Source of the DNA: Lepeophtheirus salmonis | Lineage: Eukaryota; Arthropoda; Copepoda; Siphonostomatoida; Caligidae | Assembly (NCBI RefSeq): GCF_016086655.4 | Contig: NC_052140.2 | Coordinates: 9,734,001 to 9,798,000, forward strand | Direction: 5' to 3' | DNA length: 64,000 nucleotides | Shown here: one piece after another, positions 24,210-36,659 of the stretch | Layout of the letters: the number at the start of each line of letters is the position of its first letter | Numbering within the stretch: position 1 is the stretch's first letter | Notes under the pieces: generated by a model | What the model saw: only the letters and a program-made list of their open reading frames with translations | The model's database searches: none | What the model was told of the DNA's origin: nothing | Program-made: the position numbers and the translations under genes

Positions 24210-27200
24210 TTGCTGAAATTAAAGTTTCTATATATTTAAAATATGTGGTTTAATTCCTTATTAATAATGATGAAATACATGGTAAATGATATTGATATTT
24301 ATACACCGTGCTCACGAGAAGTTATTCAAATAAAAGCAATGTGCCTGAGTTCAATTTACTTACAAAGGTGTTAGTAATTTTTTTTTTTTTGAAAGATCAC
24401 TAGAAGTAGAGGATTTATTTGTCCTTGATACATCAAAAAATAAATTATTTTATCATGTGATCTAAAGTGAAACAAAAGAAAAAGGCAAAAAAACATTTCA
24501 ATGGTGAAAAAGTTATCGCCTTTAACTCTGATTGCCTTAAAATTGTCTACATTACTCAAATTTTATGTTGTATCATTGTTTGGGATGGGATTTACGTAAA
24601 TAAACATTACAATTTTATTTTCCTTGTGCTTTTGATAAAAAAGTAATATACTTAGTCATTTTTTGATCGGGAGTATGTAAACAAGTATGTAATATATGTA
24701 AATATTTTTTGTAGATTTATAATTTAAATTTTGTTGTTGCCTCTTTCCTAAAAGCTATTTTATAGTCTTAAAGTAGTTGCAATATTTTTATATCTACAAT
24801 CAAATCAATTAAAAATCGGGAAACTCATGCATTTATCAGAAGCATTGTAAGAAAATATTTCATCAAATTATATTTTCAAAGTTTTGATTATTGTATTGGT
24901 CCTATTATATCTAATTTATGTAATTTTTTGAATGTTTGATGATTCTAGTACAGTTTTATATTAATTAATTAATTGTTATAATACTAAAATTAATGATATT
25001 TAAAAATTTATGTATAGTCAATTTGTATTGTAAAAAAAGTAATGGAATTAAGTTTCATCTAGAGTTCTTTAAAAAAAAAACTTTCTCTCCAAAATTTTTA
25101 AATGTCGGATATGTCAAATACAAATTTGTTTAAAAATGTTTATTTTTTAGAATATATTAGGAAAATACCACAACTTCAAAACTAAACTTCAAATAATATT
25201 CAAATATCAATTTTATTATTTATTTTTATTTAATCCAACTTAATTTTATATGATACAATGTATATCTTTCTTGACTAAATTAGTATTCAAACCATTAGAG
25301 CCATGTTTATACACCTAAATATTTATCAAGTTGTTATATATGGGATATATTTTTTGTTTTTTATATCAATTCTCATTACTATAAAAGTAATTGGTTAACA
25401 TTTTCGGGATTTTTTTTTTTACTCACTTTTCTTTGGTTCAATAAAAACTTTAAGTTTTATATTAGATGCTATTCAAGATTAAGTTTTTCTATGAGGTGTT
25501 TCGTTTTTAATTGTTTGATTAATTTGTAGTGTCGACTTTTTTAAAGTTTTTATGACTGTCTTTTATTAATAGCAAATGTTTGTTATAGATGTGAGTAAAT
25601 GATTATATCTGCGAACATTTAAATTATCATTTTTTTGTTTTCTGTAAAAAATTTTTTAAATGTTAAGAGTTTGAACAAGGATTGAAGCTATTTATTTCAA
25701 ATATTAAAATATTAGTTTTTGCTAGAAATACTTTTTAGTTCTCTAAATGAATAAAAATATATATACGTTTAATTCTATTTATGTATAACTTGTCAGTTCG
25801 CTAAAAGAGAGTAAAGTAAATTTAAATGCAAATATATAATTATAATGGAAGCTTTCATGGGTAAATACATCCTACGAGAAAAATGAAAATCTCTTGAAGT
25901 AGATAAGTGAGATTTTTTTTACAAAGTACTGCCACCCGGGTGTCGAATCCCAGGTTTGAGGTCTCAAAGGAAAGCCAAGTATGATATTTCAAAACTTCTA
26001 TGGCTGGTAAGTTATATAAAGTGATTTTATGATTTGAAGTTGAAAAGAAATTCGAGGAAACTACTTTTGACTGTTGTTCAGTGAACAACACACTCGTCGC
26101 CATAGTTCCAACGGCAACATTTTTTCTTTGAACAAATTGCTAATAAACACGGGAAAAAATAGATATCATTTTTTGATACTTTAAACTGAAAAGCTTACAC
26201 TGAGATCATTGGATCTGAAGTTAAAAGCACTCAAGCCTTTTAAAAAGTATATATCATTGAAGAAGCAGACAAAAACAGCAGTAACTACTGATATTTTTTA
26301 AAGTATTGTAATTTTAATAATTTGAATTCATAAATTGTGTTGGCAATTTTAATGAATTAAAAGTAAACTGCCCGACTAAAAAAATACATATTGACAACAA
26401 CCATCTCAGATTTTTCGTAATTTAAAATAAATATTCGTTTTTATGAAAAATATACTCAACTGTAGATCAGCGTGCAAATTTAAGTCGTTTTAAATTTTTG
26501 AAGGTTTGATTATGATTGATATTATTTTTTTAAAAAGTAATCAGTTATATATTTTGAAAATATTTTACTAAAAATTTCAGAAATCGTTCCCAGTCTACCC
26601 TACAATACATAATGTGTAAAACTGTTCCAAATAAACTGCTATTTTATTCATTCACTTCGTTCCAATGTAATAAAATATATTTGTCTAAACATTTTGAGAA
26701 GGGTGTTTTTTTAACAAAGTCACAGAGGGAGGTATGTTTATTGTCATACAGTTATTATTATTTTTTTTTTTTTTGCAAAATCAGAAGGGATTTCATTATA
26801 CATAGAATACAAAAAAGTAATCAAAAAATATATGTTATTTCCAACCATTTCTTCCATTTCATAGATATGCATAAACTTAGCTTTGCATGGAACAAAATAT
26901 GAAATTAATTCAAAATATGTACAATAAGGTAGTTCAAGGACAGTTGTAGAACTCTTTGCTTTTGAATGAAACGCTAGATTGTGAATGATGATGCTCTTAC
27001 GAGAGATGTAGTTCGTGTGTATTTTTTATTGCCCGTTTTTTTTTTGTACTAAGTTTTCTGAAGAATTAATTTTCTTTTCCTTAGCAGCTTTCATCATTAT
27101 TTTATTCCTGATTAGTGAACTTCCTTTCCCATGATATTTAATTATATTCAAAGCCTAATTAAAAATTTGTGCGTGCCCATAAAAGACAAAGAGTAACCTT

Positions 27201-27600
27201 GAAGATTTGTTGCATATTTATAATTGTAAGTCCTTGTTGGACTTCCAGAATAACTAAGGATAAAATTGAAATAATTATTGTTCATGTTTTCTTTATTTCC
27301 TTCTCTCCCTCCTTCCTTATCCAAGTTGATTTTAGCTGGTTTTTTTTTTGCTAAAATATTCTTTAAACTGTGTAGGTAATCATTTTGATTTTTTTTTTAA
27401 ATGCCCATTATTAACTGGATTTTCATCATTAAGCATTATATTTTTTTATAATGGTCTCTGTCAGCATGTACACTAGGGGAAATCAGTATTTTATCCGTTT
27501 GATGATTTTGGGATTAGCACCTAATAAATATTTTCAATGAAATTGATTTTCTGAGACTAGCTACGCAACACCCATGACTTAAATATGTATATGTCTTTTT
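24210..27600. other. AT-rich stretch with one candidate start, no recognised gene
   Basis: Nothing recognised except the minus-strand open frame at 25,855-26,103. Frames at 24,371-24,559 (-), 26,612-26,902 and 27,169-27,354 are low-complexity. Confidence 0.5.
25855..26103 (-). other. unidentified 82-codon open frame with good start context
   Basis: Minus-strand frame beginning MATSVLFTEQQSKVVSSNFF, preceded by a GC-richer leader (CCGTTGGAACT then ATGG) that fits a eukaryotic initiation context. The first 60 residues have mixed composition, unlike the Ile/Lys/Phe-dominated chance frames nearby. The rest becomes hydrophobic. A GGGATTCGACACCC string inside it also resembles a tRNA-type B box, so a tRNA-derived SINE is an alternative. 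I recognise no protein family. Confidence 0.25.
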
Positions 27601-27615
27601 GTTTTGTTTTTTAAG

Positions 27616-27875
27616 ACACTTCTTTGTTGCCATGGCCATACTTTTGGGGCATTGATGTGCAAAAAGACAGTTTTTACGACTCATTTTTCTCTAAAGTAAA
27701 TAAAGTTCTCGCCCAAACTTTTCCAGAGGATCTCTTCGATGTAGTGAGACCGTACTTCCCTTAAGCAGAGAAACATAATCTCTCCAACCTAATGCTTAAC
27801 AGTTGGTCTGGAATTTTTAGTGACATAATTAACTTTTTACCGGTAAAATATAACCAGAATGAAAACAATATGTAG
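27616..27875 (+). other. unidentified coding-like block, possibly a retrocopy
   Basis: After a splice-acceptor-like TTTTTTAAG at 27,607-27,615, one frame stays open for about 48 codons. It contains PYFWGIDVQKDSFYDSFFSK and then VLAQTFPEDLFDVVRPYFP before a TAA at 27,762. It then reads on for 36 more codons in the same frame (AEKHNLSNLMLNSWSGIFSD and so on) to a TAG at 27,873. Acidic, aromatic and Pro-containing composition is unusual for this AT-rich DNA. A 23-base A tract follows 100 bases later. It could be the last exon of a host gene, or a degraded processed copy with its poly-A tail. I cannot name the protein. Confidence 0.35.
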
Positions 27876-27974
27876 ATCATTCCTTTCTTTGTCACCGGAT
27901 AAAGTTGCAAGCCCCGCGTTTACCTTACCTTTACAAATGTTTTAGCATTTATGTGTTTAAGTTACTTTGCATTG

Positions 27975-27997
27975 AAAAAAAAAAAAAAAAAAAAAAA
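27975..27997 (+). repeat. poly(A) tract, 23 bases
   Basis: An uninterrupted run of A directly after CATTG. No AATAAA precedes it within 30 bases. It may be the tail of a retroposed copy of the coding-like block at 27.6-27.9 kb, or a simple homopolymer. Confidence 0.7.
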
Positions 27998-28009
27998 CTA
28001 TATTGAAGA

Positions 28010-29340
28010 AAAATGAAGATTGCAAAGAACCTATTTAAAATAAGCTTTTTTAAGTAAGATAAAAGGACAATATTAATGCAAAGAGATGGTGAACAACTAT
28101 TTAACCTTATACCTCATGGCGAATAAAATCAAAAATATGAAGTAATTGATTTTTCTCGCGAATACTTTTCTCAGAGAACGATGAAATATGGATTGGGAAA
28201 GGGAGTCCCTTTCATAAAACTCAACATCATCCCAACGAGGAAGTGGAATAACCTTTAACCCTTCAATGCATATATGGGACATTTTGGATAATTATATCTG
28301 AAGTAGTTGGTTTTTTCTTCACAAAAAATAACTATGAATCAATTTATAAAATTGAATGAGCTGGCTGATGATCAGTCCTATAGAAAAAAAAATCCTTTTG
28401 ATCAATTATAAAGTTATACGAATCTATTTTTTTTTAATTAAAATTCATGCATTTTAAAGTTTGTTTGTATTTTAACTAATTTTTGATATTTTAAATATGC
28501 AAATGTGAATTTAAGATTAAGGGATAAAAATAATGAGCAGTTTTGTTTTGACTTAGACTGGCACAAAATTTAACAATATATATTTATCATTGATTTTTAC
28601 TATTTTTCAAGATATTGAAAGTTGGTCTTCGATGTGTTTCGCTTCTTTGTTTTATATCACATACCCGGCAGAGTTAAAGCTTAAAAAAAGAGGCGAAATA
28701 CTCCAGTCTACTTAAGTAAATTATTTGTATTAGTAGTATGCTTTTTCCAATGTGTGATGTAGGTTTTTTATGCTACCACAAATTACGTCACTTGATCATT
28801 TTATGTTATTTCCCCTCATAACGTATGTAAAATGTTTTTCCTTCAAATTTTCAAAATTCAAAATGAAGTCAACTTCTTAATTCTCTCTAAAGTCACAGCA
28901 GCTCTAGCATATATAATACAACATCTTGACTATTAAGCTGCTTTTCTCTAAAACGTTCTTCAATTGTCAGGGTAACAACTTTGATCCCCCAATTTTTTTT
29001 TTTTTTTTTTTTGAGAATAAACAAAATCCTACTAATTATCATTACTAGTTAAATATAAATTTTTTATTCTCCTAGCGAACAAAAAATTGCCTCTACAGCC
29101 CCTGCTTTATACAAACAAATAGATCACAGGGGGGTTCTTTCGTGGCTTGGTTTAGTGCTAATGACTTCAAAAAATTGCATATTACAAACTAAGAATTTTA
29201 TCGTTATGTTATGTGAATCAGAGGAATTTTATCATATATTTTCTCTGAATATACATTTATAATGTAAATTTTGTGGATATAGTTTTATTCATGTTCAAGA
29301 CAAATGAATAGAAATAAATATCTTGACTCTGCCCTCTATA
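28010..29340. other. no recognised gene; one short minus-strand frame
   Basis: A minus-strand frame at 28,097-28,282 begins MSHICIEGLKVIPLPRWDDV. It has mixed composition and an acceptor-like TACTTCAG upstream, and could be an exon, but it is unidentified. A 20-base T run lies at 28,993-29,012. Nothing else is recognised. Confidence 0.4.
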
Positions 29341-29344
29341 AATA

Positions 29345-29890
29345 TATACAGGGTGATATTTAAATTGAATTATTCTATTTTATTTTATAAATAATGTAAA
29401 CTACAATTTATTTCTCAAAATAAATTCAGCAATTCACAAATCTTTTCCTCCTACATGACAGGGCTTAAGGTAAAGTCAATCACTCAAACCAACATCTTCA
29501 AGCTTCAACTTCAGCCTCCAACCTGGCTCTTGGCCCGATACAGGGATTCATGATAAATTCCTTCTCCTTGTTAGCCACAGTCTTGAGAATGGAAGATCAC
29601 AGTGAAACAGTGTCATTTACATGTTTATTTGACTATTTCTCCAATAATTTCCACATATATTAGTCCCAAAGGCTTAGATCCAGTGAGCTAGGAGGCACAC
29701 ATTTCTTATACACTATTGCTATAGGAAGTCTTAGTTGTGATTTTTTGTTCTCATAACAATCATGAGTTCCTGTCCCATCATAGAATATAATTCTCCATTA
29801 AAGCCTTTGTACCATCGTAAACAATTGATTTGGGCTGTTTTGTAAAATAAATAATTTCTTTGAGCGTGCCTCGCACGGCCTTTGTATTCA
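29345..29890 (-). pseudogene. mariner/Tc1-type transposase remnant
   Basis: Minus-strand translation, with several stops, gives CVPPSSLDLSLWD, then YMWKLLEK, NKHVNDTVSL, ILKTVANKEKEFI and ARLEAEVEA before a stop. This order matches the C-terminal third of mariner-like transposases: the proline-rich third-acid motif (normally PPSSPDLNPLDY), then VWNxxE, a HxNTxxSL block and a final RxRxEAxxEA helix. Upstream (29,700-29,890) only scattered similarity remains. ACAGGGTGATATT at 29,349 may be part of an outer inverted repeat, since many such elements have ends of this form. The active-site Pro and Asp residues are partly lost, and it is inactive. Confidence 0.6.
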
Positions 29891-30450
29891 TAGGTTCTCA
29901 TGAGTACTTATAATTAAACAAAGATCTCAAGGTTGCCTAAGTATTGAAGTTTAAACTTGTTCCGGATTTAAAATATCTACCCAGTACTTTTGTATAATGC
30001 ATGAATGAAATGCAGTGAGTATTATATCATATATATAAATAATAATTTTTATAAATAGATACCTAAATTGAAGATTATTCTACTTTATCCTTATATAGGT
30101 TCGTTAGTACAATTTACATATTGGGGTGCATCAAGAAAGTGAAAGCCCCATATTACTCTCATTTATTAAGACTGAATAGTAATTTATGAAACAAGTATAA
30201 TTTTTATGTATGCATACTTTTTATTTATATTTTATAATAATTTTCTTTTTTTATTATAGGTAGGATTGTAAATTGTAAGTATTTTAGGGAACCAAAAATA
30301 GAAACCGAAAATACTCTAGATAACCCAAACAGATTAGAACATGATGGGTTTTGAAAAGCAGCTTAGCTGTCAAGTTGTCTCATTAGATTAGCATCAAGCG
30401 TCCCACCAAACTAACACAAAGTCCCACTCCGAATCAAATGAAGACATATA

Positions 30451-30545
30451 CAGGAATTACTCCTTGTACGATTCTCAATTTTTACTCTGAGTCAAATAGG
30501 GACTGACACTTATAGCTCTCCAGCAAATCTACACAATCTTTATCC
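30451..30545 (+). repeat. dispersed repeat family R1, copy 2
   Basis: AATTACTCC...ACGATTCTCAATTT, TTTACTCTGAGTC, GGGACT and CCAGCAAATC align in order with 8,601-8,700 and 62,495-62,590. Similarity with the 62.4 kb copy may begin earlier, at an AGCTGTCA block (30,365 against 62,431). Confidence 0.55.
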
Positions 30546-30858
30546 GTGATTCATGACGGTTTACACTTCCAGATAAAACTAAAAGGTACAACTGGTAGAG
30601 GAATAAATAACTTTTGATTAAAAGACTTTAAAATCAAATAGCTCAGATTTAAATACTCTATCTACAGAGTGTGTTCTTTATAACTAGAACACACTGTGTT
30701 CTAAATATTAGAGATATAAATTGGTATTATTGTTCGTATGTAAAAAAAAAAATATATGACATGTGTGTAATACACAAATAGAGGTGTAAAATATATGATC
30801 TACAGAGCCAATATGGTTTGAATTGTACTTTATGTAACAAGAAAAGTTTTAATGTACG

Positions 30859-30917
30859 TATCCTTGCTATATATTTTATAATCATATCCTTGCTATATAT
30901 TTTATAATCATATCCTT
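30859..30917. repeat. 26-bp tandem duplication
   Basis: TATCCTTGCTATATATTTTA plus TAATCA occurs twice back to back without mismatch (30,859-30,884 and 30,885-30,910), followed by a partial third unit, TATCCTT. A recent slippage or duplication event. Confidence 0.85.
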
Positions 30918-32084
30918 TTCCAATTATTGAATGTATTGTAAATCGTAAGTATTTTTAGTATGCAAAAAAAAAAACCATCAGAAAATATACTGGTAGCCCA
31001 AGTAGTTCGACAATGCCCGGAGTATTAGCACAAAGAATTTTTACGATTTTCAGGCTATACATCAGGGAGATTCTTTTTTTTTATAAAATCTGCCAAAATT
31101 TCGGGAAAAGTTTTTTTGTTTTCAATAACCTCAATAAGTTCTTAGCTCTTGAATTCATACCATTTTATATCTATAGTTTTGTTCCATTTGGACATTTAAG
31201 ATTTAAATTTCCCTTCAAAAGGTTTGTAAATTCTCACATTATACCTTGACCATGTCATCTTAAAATGACAATACGTGATTTATTATATACACGGTAAAAT
31301 ATGTGATGATTATATAAAGGTTTTAGGGGTTCCAAAAACTCAATAAGGCTGTGTAGAATTATGGATTTGAAAAAACAAGAAAAACATTTCTCTAATTGCA
31401 AACTGGAAAGAATTATTCGCGTGTTCTCCATCATATTTGATAATATTGTAAAAAACAAAAGAAATTTGTCTATAGAAGTAAAAAAAAAGTATGTTTATTT
31501 TCTACAACTTACAATTTTATATTTGTTTTATTGAAATCATTATGTGAGTTTATTATTCCATTCTATTAATTCTTTGTTAAAATGATGCATAAAATGTGTA
31601 AGCCCTTTGGGATTTGAGCATGCATCTGTTTTATTCTTATTTTTCTTTATAGTAAGACATTTTTATAGCTTTCATAGATATTTTTTGTTTTATTGAAAAG
31701 GTAATCTTAGTGATCCAAACTCTGTTTTAAATATCCAAACACGAGAAGTAATTTAATTCTCAATTAAAGCAAGTGTAAGTTGTTTAACAACGAATTTTGA
31801 ACAACTTGTAATAGCTTTAAATTTGACAGAAGAATGTTTTTATTGTTTTTGGACGCTTGAATGAAGTGTTTGGCGTTAGTTAAAAAACAGTGTTTGGCCT
31901 CCAAGCCTACTGGACTTCACTCCCATTTACTTTTTTTTATTGGAAAAATCGAGTGACACACCAACACCGACAAATTTGTACAAATAACTGTGTTGTATGT
32001 TTAATGTAGGTTGCATCCATTATACTCTGATCCCTACAAGGGCTCATTTTCACCTTTTTGTGTAACAACCGCTCATTTTTCTAG

Positions 32085-32155
32085 ACTGGTACGAAATAAA
32101 TAGAGAAAAATTTGTATTCTATTTCGATTATACAACAAATTCGTTTCCTCATGTA
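32085..32155. repeat. dispersed repeat, copy 1 of 2
   Basis: TTCTAGACTGGTACGAAATA, AATAGAGAAAAATTTG and CTATTTCGATTATAC align in order with TTCTAGACTATTATAAAGTA, AATAAGGGAAACTTTGG and CTACTTCGATTACAC at 33,430-33,500. About 70% identity by eye over about 55 bases; no coding frame is evident. Confidence 0.5.
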
Positions 32156-33429
32156 ATTGTATCATGGAATAAGTCATTTAAAATTAAATTATTTTAAATT
32201 GTGCAAGGACCATCATGTGTTAAACTAATAGAAATCGATAATTGGTACCCTAAACACTTGCAATCAAAGTTATTTGATTAAACAAAATATGTATCAAGGC
32301 TTTATTGGGCATTATTAGTGATTTAACTTACTTTTCTAAGGATTCAAAAATCTCAACAATTTGGCCCTTGGCTGTCACCCTGAATATTTACCTACAGATA
32401 ACGTCCGACAATCTAAACAAGAGGATGGTATTTTGTCCTCTGTCAAGTGGAAACTTTCTAACGCCAAAATATTAGTCGTTTTGATCCAACAAACAGCTCC
32501 TCGTTTAATAGATTTGGTTGTTGTTAAAGGTGTGAAAAGGGACGCCATCTCACATCTCATATTTTATGATAGATGTTAAAACCGATTAAAATATTTTATG
32601 TTTCCTTGTGAACTTTCAAAAACCACAATTTTTACATATTTTTATTTAGCATACGAATCTTCCATCGAATTGATCATGATAAATAATGTGAAGATAATTA
32701 TTTACTCATTATTTGACAAATGTTGATTTTTAATTAGGAAACACATAAAAGTATTTGAATACAAAAATATGTCAATGTCATATATTTGTCTATCATAGCT
32801 ACTTAAAAAAAATAATATATTCAGGTGAATGTTTGATCTAATTTAAATATATTTATTAATTAATTAAACAAGTTTTTTAACAAATAGAATTAAAACTTTT
32901 GTAGTTCTAGGAAAATGGCTGATTAAACGAGTAATTTAAATGTAAATCATTCTAACAAAGTGATGTTCGTGTCCATAAATTTTATTTATTTTTCGTACTT
33001 AAAAAAAACATAAATTAATTGTGCAAAAATGAAATTAAAAATTTAAAGAATATATAATTCAATAAGATCAAAGTACGACATGGGAAAAAATAAAGAGATT
33101 CTGCTTGAAATATGACTTAAAATCTTTATAGGCATCGAAAATGTACCATACTTTTAAAGGCCCTTTATGAGTTATACTTAATCAAAATACCTACCAATTA
33201 GTTTCCCAAATGAAGTCATTACCAAAACACCAAGTATCTTTCATGCAATATAATAAATTCTTCTGACTATTCTTAGAGACTAAAGTGCAGCACTTACAAT
33301 TGTTGAAAGCATTGCAGGTTAATAATTAGAATGAGGTTTATTCAACAATCCCTAAAAAAATTGCTCATATTGAGCCTTTTGTGGAAATTATCTCGTTTTG
33401 ACATTTCTTGTAAAAGAGAACCTTAACTT

Positions 33430-33500
33430 TCTAGACTATTATAAAGTAAATAAGGGAAACTTTGGACTCTACTTCGATTACACTTCATATTTGAGGATAC
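33430..33500. repeat. dispersed repeat, copy 2 of 2
   Basis: Partner of 32,085-32,155 in the same orientation. It is followed by an imperfect direct repeat of TTTTTGGAGGGTAAC (about 33,500 and 33,567). Confidence 0.5.
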
Positions 33501-35389
33501 TTTTGGAGGGTAACTACCCTAGGAAAACCCCTTCTCCATTTTCGGTGGAACAATAGAAAAACATTTTTGGAGGGTAAACTATTAATTAGATGTAATCAAA
33601 GTTATATATGGAAGGAACTGATAACACCTTATGAGAGCATAGACATATTGGTAAAAATTGACTTTAGAATAATTTCCTTTGAATTTTGCAATAAAAGAGA
33701 CATACTTTTTCGCCAAATTACGAAATCCTGAACTTTCATTCATGCAAAAAAGGTTATATCTGTAATCAATGGTGATCACAATGAGATGCCTAAGTCCATA
33801 AGAAACTACTAAAGATCTCACCAACTTGATATTTGCTGCAATAACTAATGTGGATTTGAAAAGTCTTCAAAGTATGCTTAAATAGCCCATACTGATAAAG
33901 ACTAAAATTTACTTAAAAAACCTTTCTTAAATTTACATATGTAAAGACAAACATTTTGTGACATTCATCAATAAATAATAGAAAATATAAAACAACACAA
34001 ATTTCTTTAAACTATACTAATAAAAAATATATTTTTATCTATATAAACTGCTAAGTTTTGAAAAGTTTAGTGTTCATTCTAAAAAATTATAATATTTTCT
34101 GTTCTTTTTGACCAAAAAAATGGCTCTAAAGTCCTAAGTCTATTAATTACTTTGACATAATTAAGAAATATTTAATAATTACGTTACTCCAAAGTATAAG
34201 ACCGATACATTCTTAATACTTTTTGCATTAATTTTAAAAATTATATTGTTTTTTTCTGTGCAGTTTATTTACACAATTTTATTTTTCTATAAAGATTTGT
34301 TTAATAGGGGGGAGTCATTCAATATTTGTCTTTTTATATATTTGTATTTGGTTGAAATCAATGATAAAATTCACATTCTTTGTTTTTTTTGTACAAAAAG
34401 TTAATAATAAACACCATGTTAAATTGGTCAGTTTATTACTATTTCTAAAACGATAATCTCTATAGGACCATTTTATTTAAATTGAGCTATGAATCTTACA
34501 TTTTCTCATGGTTGGGTACATTTAACGGTTTTTATTTTCTAAACGTAGTCACACTCTAGTTTCTTCAATAATATGATGCTAATTTAGGTTTCCCTGGCGT
34601 TGTCCGGGACATTAAGAAATACAAAATTAATTATGAACTCTTTAGCTTCCTATAAAGACCATAAAATTTATAAAAATATTGTTGTTCGGAGTTGTTATGT
34701 ACCTTTGCACACTTTTTTAGAAGGAGATTATAAGGTTTAGAAAGGAAAAAAATTAAAGCACCTACGGTTGAACTGTTGTTCACTCAACTGTCATGTTATG
34801 GTCAAAAATCCTCTTTCATAACAATATGCAGTAAGAAAAATTTGTTGTCTGATATAAAGTATTCATTTTTTAGTCAAAAAGTTATAATGCTATTTACAAG
34901 CAAATATGGGTTTGAATTAAATTATTTTTACAAGAACTGTATAATGGAGCATTAACAAGCAAATTCAAAAATATCAGGAAAAATATTTTTTGTCTGTAAA
35001 TCCCGGAAACAAACAGACATTCGTATTTATATACAGATATTTTATATAATTATAAGTATATATAATAACAATTTTTTACTATTTTATATATACTGTTCAT
35101 TTGTTATTCAATGTTTTCGGACAAGATTGCAAAAAATACAAATAGTTATGGAGTGACGTATCTCAGACGACAACTTGCTCAGTTGTGATAATTCTTTAGG
35201 GGTCAATGTTCATAAGTTTGATTCACAGTCGCTCCAAGATTAGAAAATATAAATTTATTATAAGATTTCAGAACAAATCATATGTCAGATGCAGTAATTG
35301 AAAAAGAATAATGTTTAGTCATACTAAATTGGTGCAACTCCATCTTGAAAAAATAAGAATATTGATGGAAATGTTGTGATGAAGATTAC

Positions 35390-36260
35390 AGACATTTTTA
35401 AGTTTTCTAGGAGCCTGGTTTTTAAGTTGGCCAAGATAAAGAAATGGAGAAGACCTCTTCAGGATGTCAAAAAAAGGAGGGCGTAATTTAAACAGCGATA
35501 CGAAGTTTTAGTTAAGTTTGGAGAAGAATATACGGGGTGATCCCAAAAAGTCGAATAATTCCCTCACCAACTACTTCTCTATGGCACCTAAGAACATTAG
35601 GATGGCTATAAAGTACAGCTTGGATAAGTTTCTTTCTCAATTACCCAACTCCAACTTTTAAAAGAGAACATGAAAGCCAGGAAGCTCGATAGGTGCAAGA
35701 AAATCCTTATATCGATAAAGGCAAACGGGTCAATTGTTAAAACTTTTTCGGACAAGAAAATCGTTGATCAATTCCACAACAGCCGGAACGACCGCTGGTT
35801 TGAGGATACAAAAGAAAAGGTCCATTGGATTTACCACACCAAATATCTGGCCCAAAAGTTGGTCTCTAGCGTTATGGCCTCTGAAGAAGGTGCCTCCTTC
35901 TTTTTGAAGGCCTGAACATAAAATCCGTAAGGAGGGTTGAGATAACTAAAGACAAACTTCCCGGAGGATAAATACGTGTAGACTCAGGAAGTCTGCCAAG
36001 TGCAAAAAGATCTGCACATATTATATGGCTCAATTCTTGTCCAAAGAGATAAGGCCCCCTTCCTCACCTTATTTGAACCCACTGGACTCTTTGATATGCG
36101 ACACATTGGAAAAGGAAACCAAAGGGGATTCACACCCAAATGTGAACTCACTCAATTCCTCCAATGTGGAGGAATACACAATATACACGTCCCCTGAAGG
36201 CGACGTGTATAGGCTGTGATTGATAATGAAGGTGGACCTATTGAATATTTTATTTTTTTT
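35390..36260 (+). pseudogene. mariner-like transposase, near full-length but decayed
   Basis: Pieces of one transposase occur in order across shifting frames. These are a helix-turn-helix scrap near 35,400-35,460 (SRSLVFKLAKIKKWRRPL), a second DNA-binding block (APKNIRMAIKYSLDKF at about 35,585), then KARKLDRCKKILISIKANGS, KTFSDKKIVDQF, NDRWF, HTKYLAQKLV and MASEEGASFFLKA in the open frame 35,670-35,915. They are followed by FLSKEIRPPSSPYLNPLDSL at about 36,030 and a final VEAVIDNEGG-type end at about 36,210-36,240. The first catalytic Asp (FSDKK) and the third-acid motif are visible. The second motif (normally Q-D-G-A-P) is degraded to TQEVCQ with a stop just before it. The size fits a full mariner of about 1.2 kb, but it has multiple stops and is inactive. 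Confidence 0.8.
36183..36208. repeat. short hairpin within the mariner C-terminus
   Basis: TACACGTC and GACGTGTA are perfectly complementary and flank a ten-base loop. It lies inside the decayed coding end of the 35.4 kb element, so it is probably incidental. Confidence 0.4.
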
Positions 36261-36364
36261 GCAAAAACTTTGTCTACATGTAGAATGAATTTCGAAATTT
36301 GGGTGTAAAAAAATTAATGTTAGTTGATTTATATAAATACATGCCAATGTTCAATTTACGTTTG

Positions 36365-36645
36365 TATAAGTATTTTTATCTCTTTTGAACTATTTTTTTA
36401 ACTCTTTTTGCACACTTACAGCCCTGCCCCCAACCCCGTGACTATACCTTTTGGGTGCATGTAAAGGAAAAGGCGAGCAACTCCTGTCCTCCAAATACAG
36501 AGTTCCTGAAAGTCCCATACGGCTAGCACTTGGACACCATGACAAAGGACTATATCTGGAGCGAGCCCCAGGACTTCAACCGATGCCTAGAAGCCATCAT
36601 CATTGCTATGGGCGTCTGCATTAATTATTATTATAGCTTAAATAC
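36365..36645 (+). pseudogene. second mariner-like transposase, C-terminal tail
   Basis: Directly after the previous element lies the end of a different transposase family. The blocks are CTTTTGGGTGCATGT (normally the VHVE segment after the third catalytic acid), a GTCCTCCAAATACAGAG block, ACACCATGACAAAGGACTA and a tail encoding RCLEAIIIAMGVCIN. The same order is found at 41,890-42,100 and 57,135-57,245. The segment in front (TCTTTTGAAC...AACTCTTTTTG...CTTACAGCC) resembles the deletion junction of those two copies, so this may be a 5'-truncated member of the same deleted subfamily. The N-terminal half is absent here. It may have been split or truncated when the 35.4 kb element inserted, but I could not find the missing part upstream. 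Confidence 0.6.
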
Positions 36646-36659
36646 ATATTTATTTGTAG

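Larger units (their letters stand above)
30570..35380. other. AT-rich stretch with short repeats, no recognised gene
   Basis: The stretch contains a 26-bp tandem duplication (30,859-30,917), two related blocks at 32,085-32,155 and 33,430-33,500, and open frames at 31,013-31,249, 32,361-32,579 and 33,582-33,824 (-). The 32.36 kb frame, with a VKWKLSNAKILVVLIQQ stretch, is not obviously low-complexity, but I do not recognise it. Confidence 0.5.

Noticed and set aside
25925..25995. Possible tRNA gene around GGGATTCGACACCC (minus strand)
   Set aside because: A five-pair stem can be drawn, but the loop is one base too long and no D-arm or anticodon arm is present.
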